Positions 27,473 through 34,995 of a stretch of DNA of 64,000 nt are shown here, piece by piece (positions within the stretch are counted from its first letter, which is position 1; the number at the start of each line of letters is the position of its first letter). Made by a program: the position numbers and the translations under genes. Where the stretch lies: contig NZ_JASKMS010000011.1 in NCBI RefSeq assembly GCF_030124145.1, positions 1 to 64,000 on the forward strand. Reading direction: 5' to 3'. Source of the stretch: Streptomyces sp. 378 (lineage in GTDB: Bacteria; Actinomycetota; Actinomycetes; Streptomycetales; Streptomycetaceae). Under the pieces are notes generated by a model. That model searched no databases. It had not been told where the DNA came from and saw only the letters and a list, made by a program, of their open reading frames with translations.

Positions 27473-28708
27473 GTGCCCGACGACTCAGGAGCAGCACGAG
27501 CACGACAGCGCACGGGAACCGAGATCGGCCTTCTGCTGGTCCTGGTTCTCGGCGCCGCGCTGCTCATCGCCCTGCCGGACGACGACGGTTCGGACGACGG
27601 CGCCTGCCGGGGCCTCACGGTCGGCTCCTGGAAAGCGGACGACGGCCTCACCGCCGAGTTCGCCCGCTACGGCGACGACGTGAGCCGCACCGACGACTGG
27701 ACCGGCGGCGACGGCACCCACTCGGTGCGACTGCCGGACGGCCGGGTGCTGTGGCTGTTCTCGGACACCTACCTGGGCCAGGTGTACGGACCGCCCAACC
27801 CGCACGGCGAGCCCTACGCCTGGCGGGACCCGACCACACCGCTGGTGCGCAACTCGGCCGTGCTGATGCGCGACGGCCGGCTCGAATCGACCCTGCCGGC
27901 CCCGCTGTTCGCCGATCCGGCGCCCAACCAGTGGCGCTGGCCGGTCGCCGCCCGCGTCGAACCCCGCTCCCCCGGCTCCCCGGAGCAGGTCGTGCGGGTC
28001 CTGCTGTGGGTGCGCACGGCGGGCCAGGCTCCCTGGATCTACGGCGTTCCCACCGCCACCGAGGTCGCCACCCTGTCGCTGCCCGCGCTGCGCCTGGAGT
28101 CGATCGTCGAGGTGCTGGGCCAGCGCTCGGTCCCCGACCCGTCCCGCCGCGTGCTGTTCGGCACGACGCTGGTCGAGGAGGACGGCTGGACGTACGTGTT
28201 CGGTGGCGACGACGGCCGGGCCGCCTCCCGCCCCGCCTCGCACGCGTACGCGGCGCGGGTGCCGGAGGGCCGGCTCGCTGATCCGGACGCCTGGCAGTTC
28301 TGGAGCGGCTCGTCCTGGGTGCCCGGCGCCCGCCCCCGGCCGGTGCTCGGCGACGGGCGGCGCACGGGTGTGGGCAGCGCGTTCACGGTCGTCCGGGACG
28401 GCGGCACCTACGTGCTGTTCACGATGGCCGCCGGCCCGAAGGGCCTGACCACCGTGGCGTCCTACTGGGCCTGCTCCCCGGCCGGGCCGTGGCACGGTCC
28501 GGCGAAGGAGTTCAGCCCCTCGCTGCCGCAGGGGCAGGTGGCCGCCTACAACCCCCAGGCGCATCCGGTGCTGAGCGGCGGGGGACGGCTCGTCCTGAGC
28601 TACGACGTCAACTGGCTGGGGACGACGGGCGCCGCCGCCCAGCTCAGCCGGAACGTGTCCCTGTACCGGCCACGGTTCGTGACACTGCGCCTGGCCGCGG
28701 TGCGGTGA
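27473..28708 (+). CDS. Membrane-anchored beta-propeller protein of unknown activity
   Basis: 411 aa from a GTG at 27473 with no clear ribosome site, 10 nt after the sialidase stop, so translation may be coupled. One N-terminal membrane span (about 17-35, IGLLLVLVLGAALLIAL) then an exported domain with GTHSVRLPDGRVLWLFSDTYLG, NSAVLMRDG, WTYVFGGDDG and SYDVNWLG, resembling five-bladed propeller proteins (DUF4185/DUF5005-like or GH43/GH117-like). No catalytic set could be fixed. Its last 65 bp overlap the convergent transporter gene. A partner role in glycan handling with the sialidase is inference. Confidence 0.75.
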   Translation: MPDDSGAARARQRTGTEIGLLLVLVLGAALLIALPDDDGSDDGACRGLTVGSWKADDGLTAEFARYGDDVSRTDDWTGGDGTHSVRLPDGRVLWLFSDTYLGQVYGPPNPHGEPYAWRDPTTPLVRNSAVLMRDGRLESTLPAPLFADPAPNQWRWPVAARVEPRSPGSPEQVVRVLLWVRTAGQAPWIYGVPTATEVATLSLPALRLESIVEVLGQRSVPDPSRRVLFGTTLVEEDGWTYVFGGDDGRAASRPASHAYAARVPEGRLADPDAWQFWSGSSWVPGARPRPVLGDGRRTGVGSAFTVVRDGGTYVLFTMAAGPKGLTTVASYWACSPAGPWHGPAKEFSPSLPQGQVAAYNPQAHPVLSGGGRLVLSYDVNWLGTTGAAAQLSRNVSLYRPRFVTLRLAAVR

Positions 28709-29681
28709 CCTCGCCCGCCGCTTCCCGTGCGCGCCGCTTGGCGATCACCGCGCACACGATCAGCTGCATCTGGTGGAAGAGCATCAGCGGCAGCACGGCG
28801 AGCGCCGCCTGCGCGCCGAACAGGACGCTCGCCATGGGCAGCCCGGCGGCCAGGGACTTCTTCGAGCCGGCGAACTGGATCGCGATCCGGTCCGCCCGGC
28901 CGAAGCGCAGCGCCTTGCCGCCGTACCAGGTGAGCAGCAGCATCACGGCGAGGATCACCGCCTCGACGACGACCAGGCCGCCGAGCCGCGCGGGGCTGAC
29001 CTGGTGCCATATGCCCTGGACCACACCCACGCCGAACGCGGTGTAGACGACCAGCAGGATCGAGCCGCGGTCCACCAGAGCGAGGACCCGCTTACGGCGG
29101 GTGACGAAGCCGCCGATCCAGCGGCGCAGCAGCTGCCCGGCCAGGAACGGCACGAGCAGGTGCAGCACGATCTTCAGCAGCGAGTCGGCGGAGAACCCGC
29201 CGCTGCCGCCGAGCAGCGAGGCCGCGAGCAGCGGGGTGGCGATGATGCCGACGAGGGAGGAGAAGGAGCCCGCGCAGATCGCCGCGGGCACGTTGCCGCG
29301 GGCCATCGAGGTGAAGGCGATCGACGACTGCACGGTGGACGGGACGAGTGTGAGGAAGAGCAGGCCCTGGTAGAGCGGGTGCGTCAGGATCACCGGCACC
29401 AGCCCGCGGGCGGCGAGCCCGAGCAGCGGGAAGACCACGAAGGTGCCGGCCAGGACCGTGATGTGGAGCCGCCAGTGCCGCAGCCCGTCGAGCGCCTCAC
29501 GGGTGGAGAGCCTGGCGCCGTACAGGAAGAAGAGGAGGGCGACCGCGGCGGTGGAGGCACCGGAGGCGAGGTCAGCGGCCGATCCGCGTGCCGGGAACAG
29601 TGCGGCCAGGCCCACCGTCCCGAGGAGGAGCAGGATGTAGGGGTCGATCGGCATCCACTGCGGCCACTGCAGGCGTTTCAC
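28644..29681 (-). CDS. Bile acid:sodium symporter-like transporter (SBF_like family)
   Basis: 345 aa from a GTG at 29681 with GTGGAG close before it; an ATG at 29654 is an alternative. About ten membrane segments, with ALLFFLYGARLSTREALDGL, LTLVPSTVQSSIAFTSMARGN (the discontinuous helix region) and AGSKKSLAAGLPMASVLFG near the C-terminus, all typical of the SBF_like/BASS7 group. Such carriers move organic anions, sometimes sodium-coupled. Divergent from a LysR gene, which probably controls it. The 3' end overlaps the convergent propeller gene by 65 bp. Confidence 0.9.
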   Translation of the reverse strand: MKRLQWPQWMPIDPYILLLLGTVGLAALFPARGSAADLASGASTAAVALLFFLYGARLSTREALDGLRHWRLHITVLAGTFVVFPLLGLAARGLVPVILTHPLYQGLLFLTLVPSTVQSSIAFTSMARGNVPAAICAGSFSSLVGIIATPLLAASLLGGSGGFSADSLLKIVLHLLVPFLAGQLLRRWIGGFVTRRKRVLALVDRGSILLVVYTAFGVGVVQGIWHQVSPARLGGLVVVEAVILAVMLLLTWYGGKALRFGRADRIAIQFAGSKKSLAAGLPMASVLFGAQAALAVLPLMLFHQMQLIVCAVIAKRRAREAAGEVTAPRPGAVSRTVAGTGTRSG

Positions 29682-29691
29682 GGTGCTCCAC

Positions 29692-29741
29692 TTGCTTGGT
29701 GCTTCCGTCGGTCCGGTTGCTTGGTGCTTCCGTCGGTCCGG
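29692..29741. repeat. Perfect tandem duplication, 2 x 25 bp, in transporter/LysR intergenic region
   Basis: Copies at 29692-29716 and 29717-29741 are identical and begin TTGCTTGGTGCTTCC. They lie 11 bp upstream of the transporter GTG and 100 bp upstream of the LysR start. The 25-bp step is not a whole number of helical turns. Could be a doubled regulatory site or simple slippage. Confidence 0.85.
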
Positions 29742-29840
29742 GGCCGTGGCGGCCCCCTCCCATCCTGCTCCCCCGGTCGGCGATCGGGAATCCCGCACAC
29801 CGCTTTCACTGTCATCGCGATGCGCGATAACGTGGTGCCC

Positions 29841-30719
29841 ATGTACGACCCCGCGCATCTGCGCACGTTCCTGTCGGTGGCACAGACGCTGAGCTTCACG
29901 CAGGCCGCGCGGCGGCTCGGACTGCGGCAGTCCACGGCCAGCCAGCACGTGCGGCGGCTGGAGGACGCCGCCGGGCGGACGCTGTTCACCCGGGACACGC
30001 ACTCGGTGGAGCTGACGGAGGACGGCGAGGCGATGCTCGGTTTCGCCCGCCGGATCCTGGAGGTGCACGAGCAGGCCGCGGCGTTCTTCACGGGCACCCG
30101 GCTGCGCGGCCGGCTGCGCTTCGGCGCCTCGGAGGACTTCGTGCTGACACGGTTGCCCGAGATTCTCGAGGGCTTCCGGCACGAGCATCCGGAGGTCGAC
30201 CTGGAGCTGACGGTCGAACTGTCGGGCACGCTGCACGAGCAGCTGGCCGCGGGGAAGCTGGATCTGGTCCTGGCCAAGCGGCGGCCCGAGGACCCGCGGG
30301 GTGAGCTCGTCCGGCACGACCGGCTGGTGTGGATCGGTGCGGAACGCCTCCGGCTCGACCCGGACCGCCCGGTGCCGCTCATCGTCTACCCGCCGCCGGG
30401 CATCACCCGCGCGCTCGCCCTGGAGGCCCTGGAGCGGCAGGGCCGCCAGTGGCGCGTGGTGTGCACCAGCGGCAGCCTCAACGGCCTGGTCGCGGCGGCC
30501 CGGGCCGGTCTCGGCGTGATGGCCCACTCGCGCGGTCTCATCCCGCCGGGACTGGTCCGGGTCCCGGACCGGGCGGGGCTGCCGGAACTGGGGCAGGTCG
30601 ACTTCGTCCTGGTCCACGGCCGGCGCCGGCCCTCCGCCCAGGGCGCGGCGGACGCCCTGGCGGCGGCGGTCCTGGCGGGCGGCGACCGGCTGCACCGCAG
30701 CGAGCGCAAGGGACTGTGA
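29841..30719 (+). CDS. LysR-family transcriptional regulator
   Basis: 292 aa from the ATG at 29841 (MYDPAHLRTFLSVAQ, the usual LysR opening); an ATG at 29820 is seven codons upstream. N-terminal winged helix with LSFTQAARRLGLRQSTASQHVRRLEDAAGRTLFTR in outline, then a LysR substrate domain from about residue 90 (GRLRFGASEDFVLTRLPEIL). Likely activates the divergent transporter gene in response to a small organic ligand. Family assignment is firm; target is inferred from position. Confidence 0.92.
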   Translation: MYDPAHLRTFLSVAQTLSFTQAARRLGLRQSTASQHVRRLEDAAGRTLFTRDTHSVELTEDGEAMLGFARRILEVHEQAAAFFTGTRLRGRLRFGASEDFVLTRLPEILEGFRHEHPEVDLELTVELSGTLHEQLAAGKLDLVLAKRRPEDPRGELVRHDRLVWIGAERLRLDPDRPVPLIVYPPPGITRALALEALERQGRQWRVVCTSGSLNGLVAAARAGLGVMAHSRGLIPPGLVRVPDRAGLPELGQVDFVLVHGRRRPSAQGAADALAAAVLAGGDRLHRSERKGL

Positions 30720-31019
30720 CGAAGCGGAGTAACAGAATCCGCCGTCGTCCCGCTCACAGAAGAGACCTCGCCCGAAGGCGCGTCGCACGGCACCGGGGCT
30801 CGTACAGATTCGGTGGAGATTACGGCACCGAAACTTACTCAACCGTCAGGAATGTGTCCGACCCTTCCCCATGTGAGCACTTTTTCCCTCGCTGACCAGC
30901 GCGGACCGGAGCGGTGCTCACCTTCGCGCCCCCTCCCGCCCCCTGTCCGGGTGGGGTAGTTTTCACGGCGCTGTGCGGGGCGTCACTCGACAGGAGCGCT
31001 GAGGAGCGGGGAGCGGGGT
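30720..31019. other. 300-bp intergenic region, LysR to acyl-CoA ligase
   Basis: No gene found. It is locally AT-richer than its surroundings around 30820-30890 and must hold the acyl-CoA ligase promoter. The block CGTCAGGAATG at about 30846 recurs upstream of the aldo/keto reductase (32888), but here there is no GTT at the SigR spacing. Confidence 0.6.
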
Positions 31020-32846
31020 TTGCGCGAGTTCACCAACCCTCCGTTGGCGTTGGCACCTCCGGTGGGCGGTCTGGCCGACGTGGTCTTCGAGCATGCCCAG
31101 GAAGACCCCCTGCACATGGCGCTGGGCCGCAAGGACGACTCCGGCCAGTGGCGGGACGTCACCAGCGCCGAGTTCCGCGACGAGGTGCTCGCCCTGGCCA
31201 AGGGCCTGCTCGCGAGCGGCATCCGGTTCGGCGACCGGGTCGCGATCATGTCCCGCACGCGCTACGAGTGGACCCTGTTCGACTACGCCTTGTGGACCGT
31301 CGGCGCCCAGGTCGTCCCGGTCTACCCGACGTCCTCCGCCGAGCAGTGCTTCTGGATGCTGTACGACGCCGAGGTGACGGCAGCGGTCGTGGAGCACGAG
31401 GACCACGCGATGACGATCGCCACCGTCATCGACCGGCTGCCCCAGTTGCGCCGGCTGTGGCAGCTCGACTCCGGTGCCGTGCACGAGCTGTACGACGCGG
31501 GCGCGCACCTCGACGACGAGGTGGTGCACCGCCACCGGCAGGCCGTCACACCCGACTCGGTCGCCACGATCATCTACACCTCGGGCACCACCGGCCGCCC
31601 CAAGGGCTGTGTCATCACGCACGGCAACTTCATGTACGAGGCGGACACGGTCATCGAGCGCTGGAAGCCGTTGTTCCACTCCAAGCGCGGCGACGAGCCG
31701 GCGACCCTGTTGTTCCTGCCGCTCGCGCACGTCTTCGGGCGGATGGTCCAGGTCGCCGGGATCCGCGGCAAGGTGAAGTTCGGCCACCAGCCGCAGCTGA
31801 ACGCGGCGGCCCTGCTGCCGGACCTGGCCGCGTTCAAGCCGACGTTCTTCCTGGCCGTGCCGTACATCTTCGAGAAGGTGTTCAACGCCGCCCGCCGCAA
31901 GGCCGAGAAGGAGGGCCGCTCCGGCCCCTTCGAGAAGGCCGTCGACATCGCCATCAAGTACGCCGACGCGATGGAGGCCAAGGCTTGGGGCACCGGCCCC
32001 GGCCCGTCGGCGGGCCTGCGCATGCAGCACCAGCTGTTCGACAAGCTGGTCTACGCCAAGATCCGCGCCGCGATGGGCGGCCGCATCAAGCACGCCATGT
32101 CCGGCGGCTCGGCGATGGACCGCCGGCTCGGACTGTTCTTCGCCGGGGCGGGCGTGCACATCTACGAGGGCTACGGCCTGACGGAGTCGACCGCCGCCGC
32201 GACCGCCAATCCGCCCGACCGCACCCGGTTCGGCACGGTCGGCCAGCCCATCCCCGGCATGACCGTGCACATCGCGGACGACGGTGAGATCTGGCTGCGC
32301 GGCGAGAACCTCTTCCAGGGCTACCTCAACAACCCCAAGGCCACCGACGAGGCCCTGCACGACGGCTGGCTCGCCACCGGCGACCTCGGCGCACTCGACG
32401 AGGACGGCTTCCTCACCATCACCGGCCGCAAGAAGGAGATCCTGGTCACGTCCGGCGGCAAGAGTGTCTCGCCCGGTGTGCTGGAGGAACGCGTCCGGGA
32501 CCACCCGCTGGTCAACCAGTGCATCCTCGTCGGCAACGACCGTCCGTACATCGCCGCCCTGGTCACCCTCGACCAGGAGGCCGTGGAGCACTGGCTGGCC
32601 ATGCGGGCCAAGCCGCGGATGTCCCCGGCGGAGCTGGTGCGCGACGCGGATCTGGAGACGGAGGTGCGGCGCGCCGTGGTCGCCGCCAACACCCTGGTCT
32701 CCCAGGCCGAGTCGATCCGCACCTTCCGCATCCTGGCCCAGCCGTTCACGGAGGAGCACGGGTTGCTCACCCCGTCCCTGAAGCTGAAGCGCAAGGCGAT
32801 CGAGAAGGCGTACCGCAACGAGGTCGAGGCGCTCTACCGGGCGTGA
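31020..32846 (+). CDS. Long-chain fatty acid-CoA ligase (AMP-binding)
   Basis: 608 aa from a TTG at 31020 with GGGGAGCGGGG just before it; no better ATG or GTG fits the N-terminal homology (LREFTNPP). ANL-superfamily motifs: phosphate loop YTSGTTGRPKGCVITHGN (about 190), YGLTESTAA (about 382), LATGDLGALDEDGFLTITGRKKE (about 455) and C-terminal Lys in SLKLKRKAIEKAY. It activates fatty acids to acyl-CoA via acyl-adenylate, in the FAA1/FadD15 branch. Stands alone, so it may serve beta-oxidation or lipid remodelling. Confidence 0.93.
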   Translation: MREFTNPPLALAPPVGGLADVVFEHAQEDPLHMALGRKDDSGQWRDVTSAEFRDEVLALAKGLLASGIRFGDRVAIMSRTRYEWTLFDYALWTVGAQVVPVYPTSSAEQCFWMLYDAEVTAAVVEHEDHAMTIATVIDRLPQLRRLWQLDSGAVHELYDAGAHLDDEVVHRHRQAVTPDSVATIIYTSGTTGRPKGCVITHGNFMYEADTVIERWKPLFHSKRGDEPATLLFLPLAHVFGRMVQVAGIRGKVKFGHQPQLNAAALLPDLAAFKPTFFLAVPYIFEKVFNAARRKAEKEGRSGPFEKAVDIAIKYADAMEAKAWGTGPGPSAGLRMQHQLFDKLVYAKIRAAMGGRIKHAMSGGSAMDRRLGLFFAGAGVHIYEGYGLTESTAAATANPPDRTRFGTVGQPIPGMTVHIADDGEIWLRGENLFQGYLNNPKATDEALHDGWLATGDLGALDEDGFLTITGRKKEILVTSGGKSVSPGVLEERVRDHPLVNQCILVGNDRPYIAALVTLDQEAVEHWLAMRAKPRMSPAELVRDADLETEVRRAVVAANTLVSQAESIRTFRILAQPFTEEHGLLTPSLKLKRKAIEKAYRNEVEALYRA

Positions 32847-32890
32847 CCTCCGCCCCCGCGGGGCAGGTGTGGCTTCGGAATTCTCCCGTC

Positions 32891-32917
32891 AGGAATGCAT
32901 CACCGCCCGTGATCGTT
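32891..32917 (+). promoter_or_regulatory. SigR-type promoter for the aldo/keto reductase gene
   Basis: AGGAAT at 32891-32896 and GTT at 32915-32917, with exactly 18 bp between, matching the Streptomyces SigR consensus GGGAAT-N18-GTT except for the first G. It lies 46 bp upstream of the GTG start. Confidence 0.6.
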
Positions 32918-32962
32918 CACGATGGGAGCACACCTGACCACTTACCGAAGGATCGAGAGCTC

Positions 32963-33796
32963 GTGAGCAAGGTCCCCCCGATCATCCTGAACAACGGCGT
33001 CGAGATGCCCCAGCTGGGCTTCGGCGTCTGGCAGGTGCCGGACGACGAGGCCGAGACGGCCGTCGCGGCGGCGCTGGAGGCCGGGTACCGCAGCATCGAC
33101 ACCGCGGCGATCTACGGCAACGAGCAGGGCACCGGCAAGGCGATCGCCGCGGCCGGTCTCCCCCGTGAGGAGCTCTTCGTCACCACGAAGCTCTGGAACG
33201 CCGACCAGGGGTACGACTCCACGCTGCGCGCCTTCGACACGTCGTTGGAGAAGCTCGGCCTGGACTACGTCGACCTGTACCTGATCCACTGGCCGACGCC
33301 GGAGCGGGGTCTGTACGTCGACACCTACAAGGCGTTCGAGAAGCTGCACGCCGACGGCCGGATCCGGGCCATCGGTGTCTCCAACTTCCTCCCCGAGCAC
33401 CTGGAGACGCTGATCGGCGAGACCTCGGTCGTCCCGGCGGTGAACCAGATCGAGCTGCACCCCCACCTCCAGCAGGAGGCCGCCCGTGCCTTCCACGCGG
33501 AGCGGGGCATCGCCACGGAGGCCTGGTCGCCGCTGGGCCAGGGCAAGGGCCTGCTGGAGGTCCCGGCGATCGTGGCCATCGCCCGCAAGCACGACCGCAC
33601 CCCGGCCCAGGTGGTGCTGCGCTGGCACCTCCAGCTGGGCAACGTGGTGATCCCGAAGTCCGTGACGCCGTCGCGGATCAGGGAGAACATCGAGGTCTTC
33701 GACTTCAGCCTCGACGACGAGGACCTGGCGGCGATCAGCGCCCTGAACGAGGACCGGCGCCTGGGCCCGGACCCGGCGGAGTTCAACGGAGCCTGA
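32963..33796 (+). CDS. Aldo/keto reductase
   Basis: 277 aa, GTG at 32963. A TIM-barrel AKR with the tetrad region intact: Asp in SIDTAAIYGNE (about 45), Tyr in the same motif, Lys in VTTKLWN (about 75) and His in DLYLIHWPTP (about 108); the NADPH-binding motif IPKSVTPSRIREN is near 235. These enzymes reduce aldehydes and ketones with NADPH. A SigR-type promoter upstream suggests induction by thiol-oxidative stress, where reactive carbonyl detoxification makes sense. Followed by a strong hairpin. Confidence 0.94.
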   Translation: MSKVPPIILNNGVEMPQLGFGVWQVPDDEAETAVAAALEAGYRSIDTAAIYGNEQGTGKAIAAAGLPREELFVTTKLWNADQGYDSTLRAFDTSLEKLGLDYVDLYLIHWPTPERGLYVDTYKAFEKLHADGRIRAIGVSNFLPEHLETLIGETSVVPAVNQIELHPHLQQEAARAFHAERGIATEAWSPLGQGKGLLEVPAIVAIARKHDRTPAQVVLRWHLQLGNVVIPKSVTPSRIRENIEVFDFSLDDEDLAAISALNEDRRLGPDPAEFNGA

Positions 33797-33809
33797 GCCG
33801 CGTCGGGGA

Positions 33810-33851
33810 GCGCCCCGGTCCCCGGGCCCTGGTGGGCCGAGTCCGGGGCGC
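33810..33851 (+). terminator. Compound hairpin after the aldo/keto reductase gene
   Basis: Outer stem GCGCCCCGG with CCGGGGCGC, and an inner GGCCC-TGGT-GGGCC stem. It starts 14 nt after the stop codon and faces the convergent methyltransferase gene. Confidence 0.6.
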
Positions 33852-33953
33852 CGCCGGTTCAGCGCCCGTTCAGCCCGGCTGCCCGACCGGCGGTTCGACC
33901 ACCGTGTCGACGTCGTCCCCGTCGGGCACCTTCGAAGCCGAGGGCCGTCGACG

Positions 33954-34865
33954 CTACGCGGGCCGGACCGCCGTGTGCACCGTGTGGGCCTCCAGGACGA
34001 ACACGTCCGGGCGGTGGTGCAGGCTCGCCTCGTCGTCGGGGTCGAGCAGACGGTCGACGGTCGCGAGGTCCTCCGCGTCGAGCCCCTCGGTGAGCTTGTC
34101 GCGCATGTGGGACAGGGACGCCACGACGTAGGCTCGCGCCCGGTCCGAGGCGGGCGCCGGGAGGTCGAGCAGGAAACTGTGCGTCCTCGTGTGCTTGAGG
34201 CCCGCTGCGGCCAGCAGGGCCGGCCAGTCCTCCGTCTCGGTGACGTGCCCGGGCAGGTCGGTGCGCATCCGGGTGAACCACTCCGACTCCACGGCGTCGA
34301 TCCGCGCCTGGAGACCGGGCCGGCCGATGCCGATGTCGCGCGGCAGGAACCGCGGGGGCAGACCGCCCTCCATGAGGGCCAGGGTGCCGCCCGGCGCGAG
34401 CCGCTGCGCGAAGGCTGCCAGCGCGGCCCGCTGGTCGCCCAGGTGGTGCAGGCTGCGACTGGCCCAGAGCAGGTCGGCGGGGTATTCCAGCTCGCCGAGC
34501 ACGTCGGGCAGGTCACCGGCGAGCGTGCCGAAGCGGTCGGCGACGCCCTGCCGCTCGGCCCGCGCCCGGGCGCGTTCCAGCAGCGGCGCGGAGCCGTCCA
34601 CCGCCACGATCCGCGCGCCCGGGAACGTCTCCGCGAACAGGCACGACACGACGCCAGGACCGCTGCCCGCATCGACGATCAGGCCCGGCTCGGTCACCTC
34701 CTTCGCGAGCCAGCCCAGCGCCCGTTCGTACAGGGACGCGAAGAGTTCCGCCGAGGACTCCAGCATCGGGCCCATCTCGGCCCAGTCGAGATCCGTGTGG
34801 TCGTGATGATGTCCAGGCTCAGGCTTGTGCTCGTGCCGGTGGTCGTGGTCGTGCTGGTGCGCCAT
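33954..34865 (-). CDS. SAM-dependent methyltransferase with His-rich N-terminal tail
   Basis: 303 aa, ATG at 34865. Residues 1-24 contain eleven His and several Asp (HQHDHDHRHEHK then HHHDH), a likely metal-binding tail. The rest is a class I methyltransferase with motif I VDAGSGPGVVSCLFA (about 65), acidic loop IVAVDGS and motif post-I LLWASRSLHHLGD (about 135). Acceptor unknown. Such tails are common in metal chaperones but unusual for methyltransferases; it could confer metal dependence or be a metal store. It stands alone between hairpins. Confidence 0.85.
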   Translation of the reverse strand: MAHQHDHDHRHEHKPEPGHHHDHTDLDWAEMGPMLESSAELFASLYERALGWLAKEVTEPGLIVDAGSGPGVVSCLFAETFPGARIVAVDGSAPLLERARARAERQGVADRFGTLAGDLPDVLGELEYPADLLWASRSLHHLGDQRAALAAFAQRLAPGGTLALMEGGLPPRFLPRDIGIGRPGLQARIDAVESEWFTRMRTDLPGHVTETEDWPALLAAAGLKHTRTHSFLLDLPAPASDRARAYVVASLSHMRDKLTEGLDAEDLATVDRLLDPDDEASLHHRPDVFVLEAHTVHTAVRPA

Positions 34866-34945
34866 GGTGGTCAGCCTCTCGCTCGGATGCGGTCAGCGTG
34901 CGCCGACGCACCGATCGGAGGCCACTGCTGTTGCCGGTGCGGCAA

Positions 34946-34974
34946 ATCCGCCGGGGCCCGGAGCCCCGGCGGAT
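34946..34974 (-). terminator. Perfect hairpin after the GH6 cellulase gene
   Basis: ATCCGCCGGGGC and GCCCCGGCGGAT form a 12-bp perfect stem with a 5-nt loop, 21 nt past the GH6 stop on the minus strand. Confidence 0.75.
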
Positions 34975-34995
34975 CTGCCGTTCAGCGGATACGGT

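Noticed and set aside
30846..30880. Second SigR promoter before the acyl-CoA ligase (AGGAAT block)
   Set aside because: No GTT at the 18-bp spacing, and the block is about 170 bp from the start codon.
32942..34672. Long minus-strand frame overlapping the aldo/keto reductase and methyltransferase
   Set aside because: Low-complexity Arg/Ser/Gly translation, a shadow of the two genuine genes.
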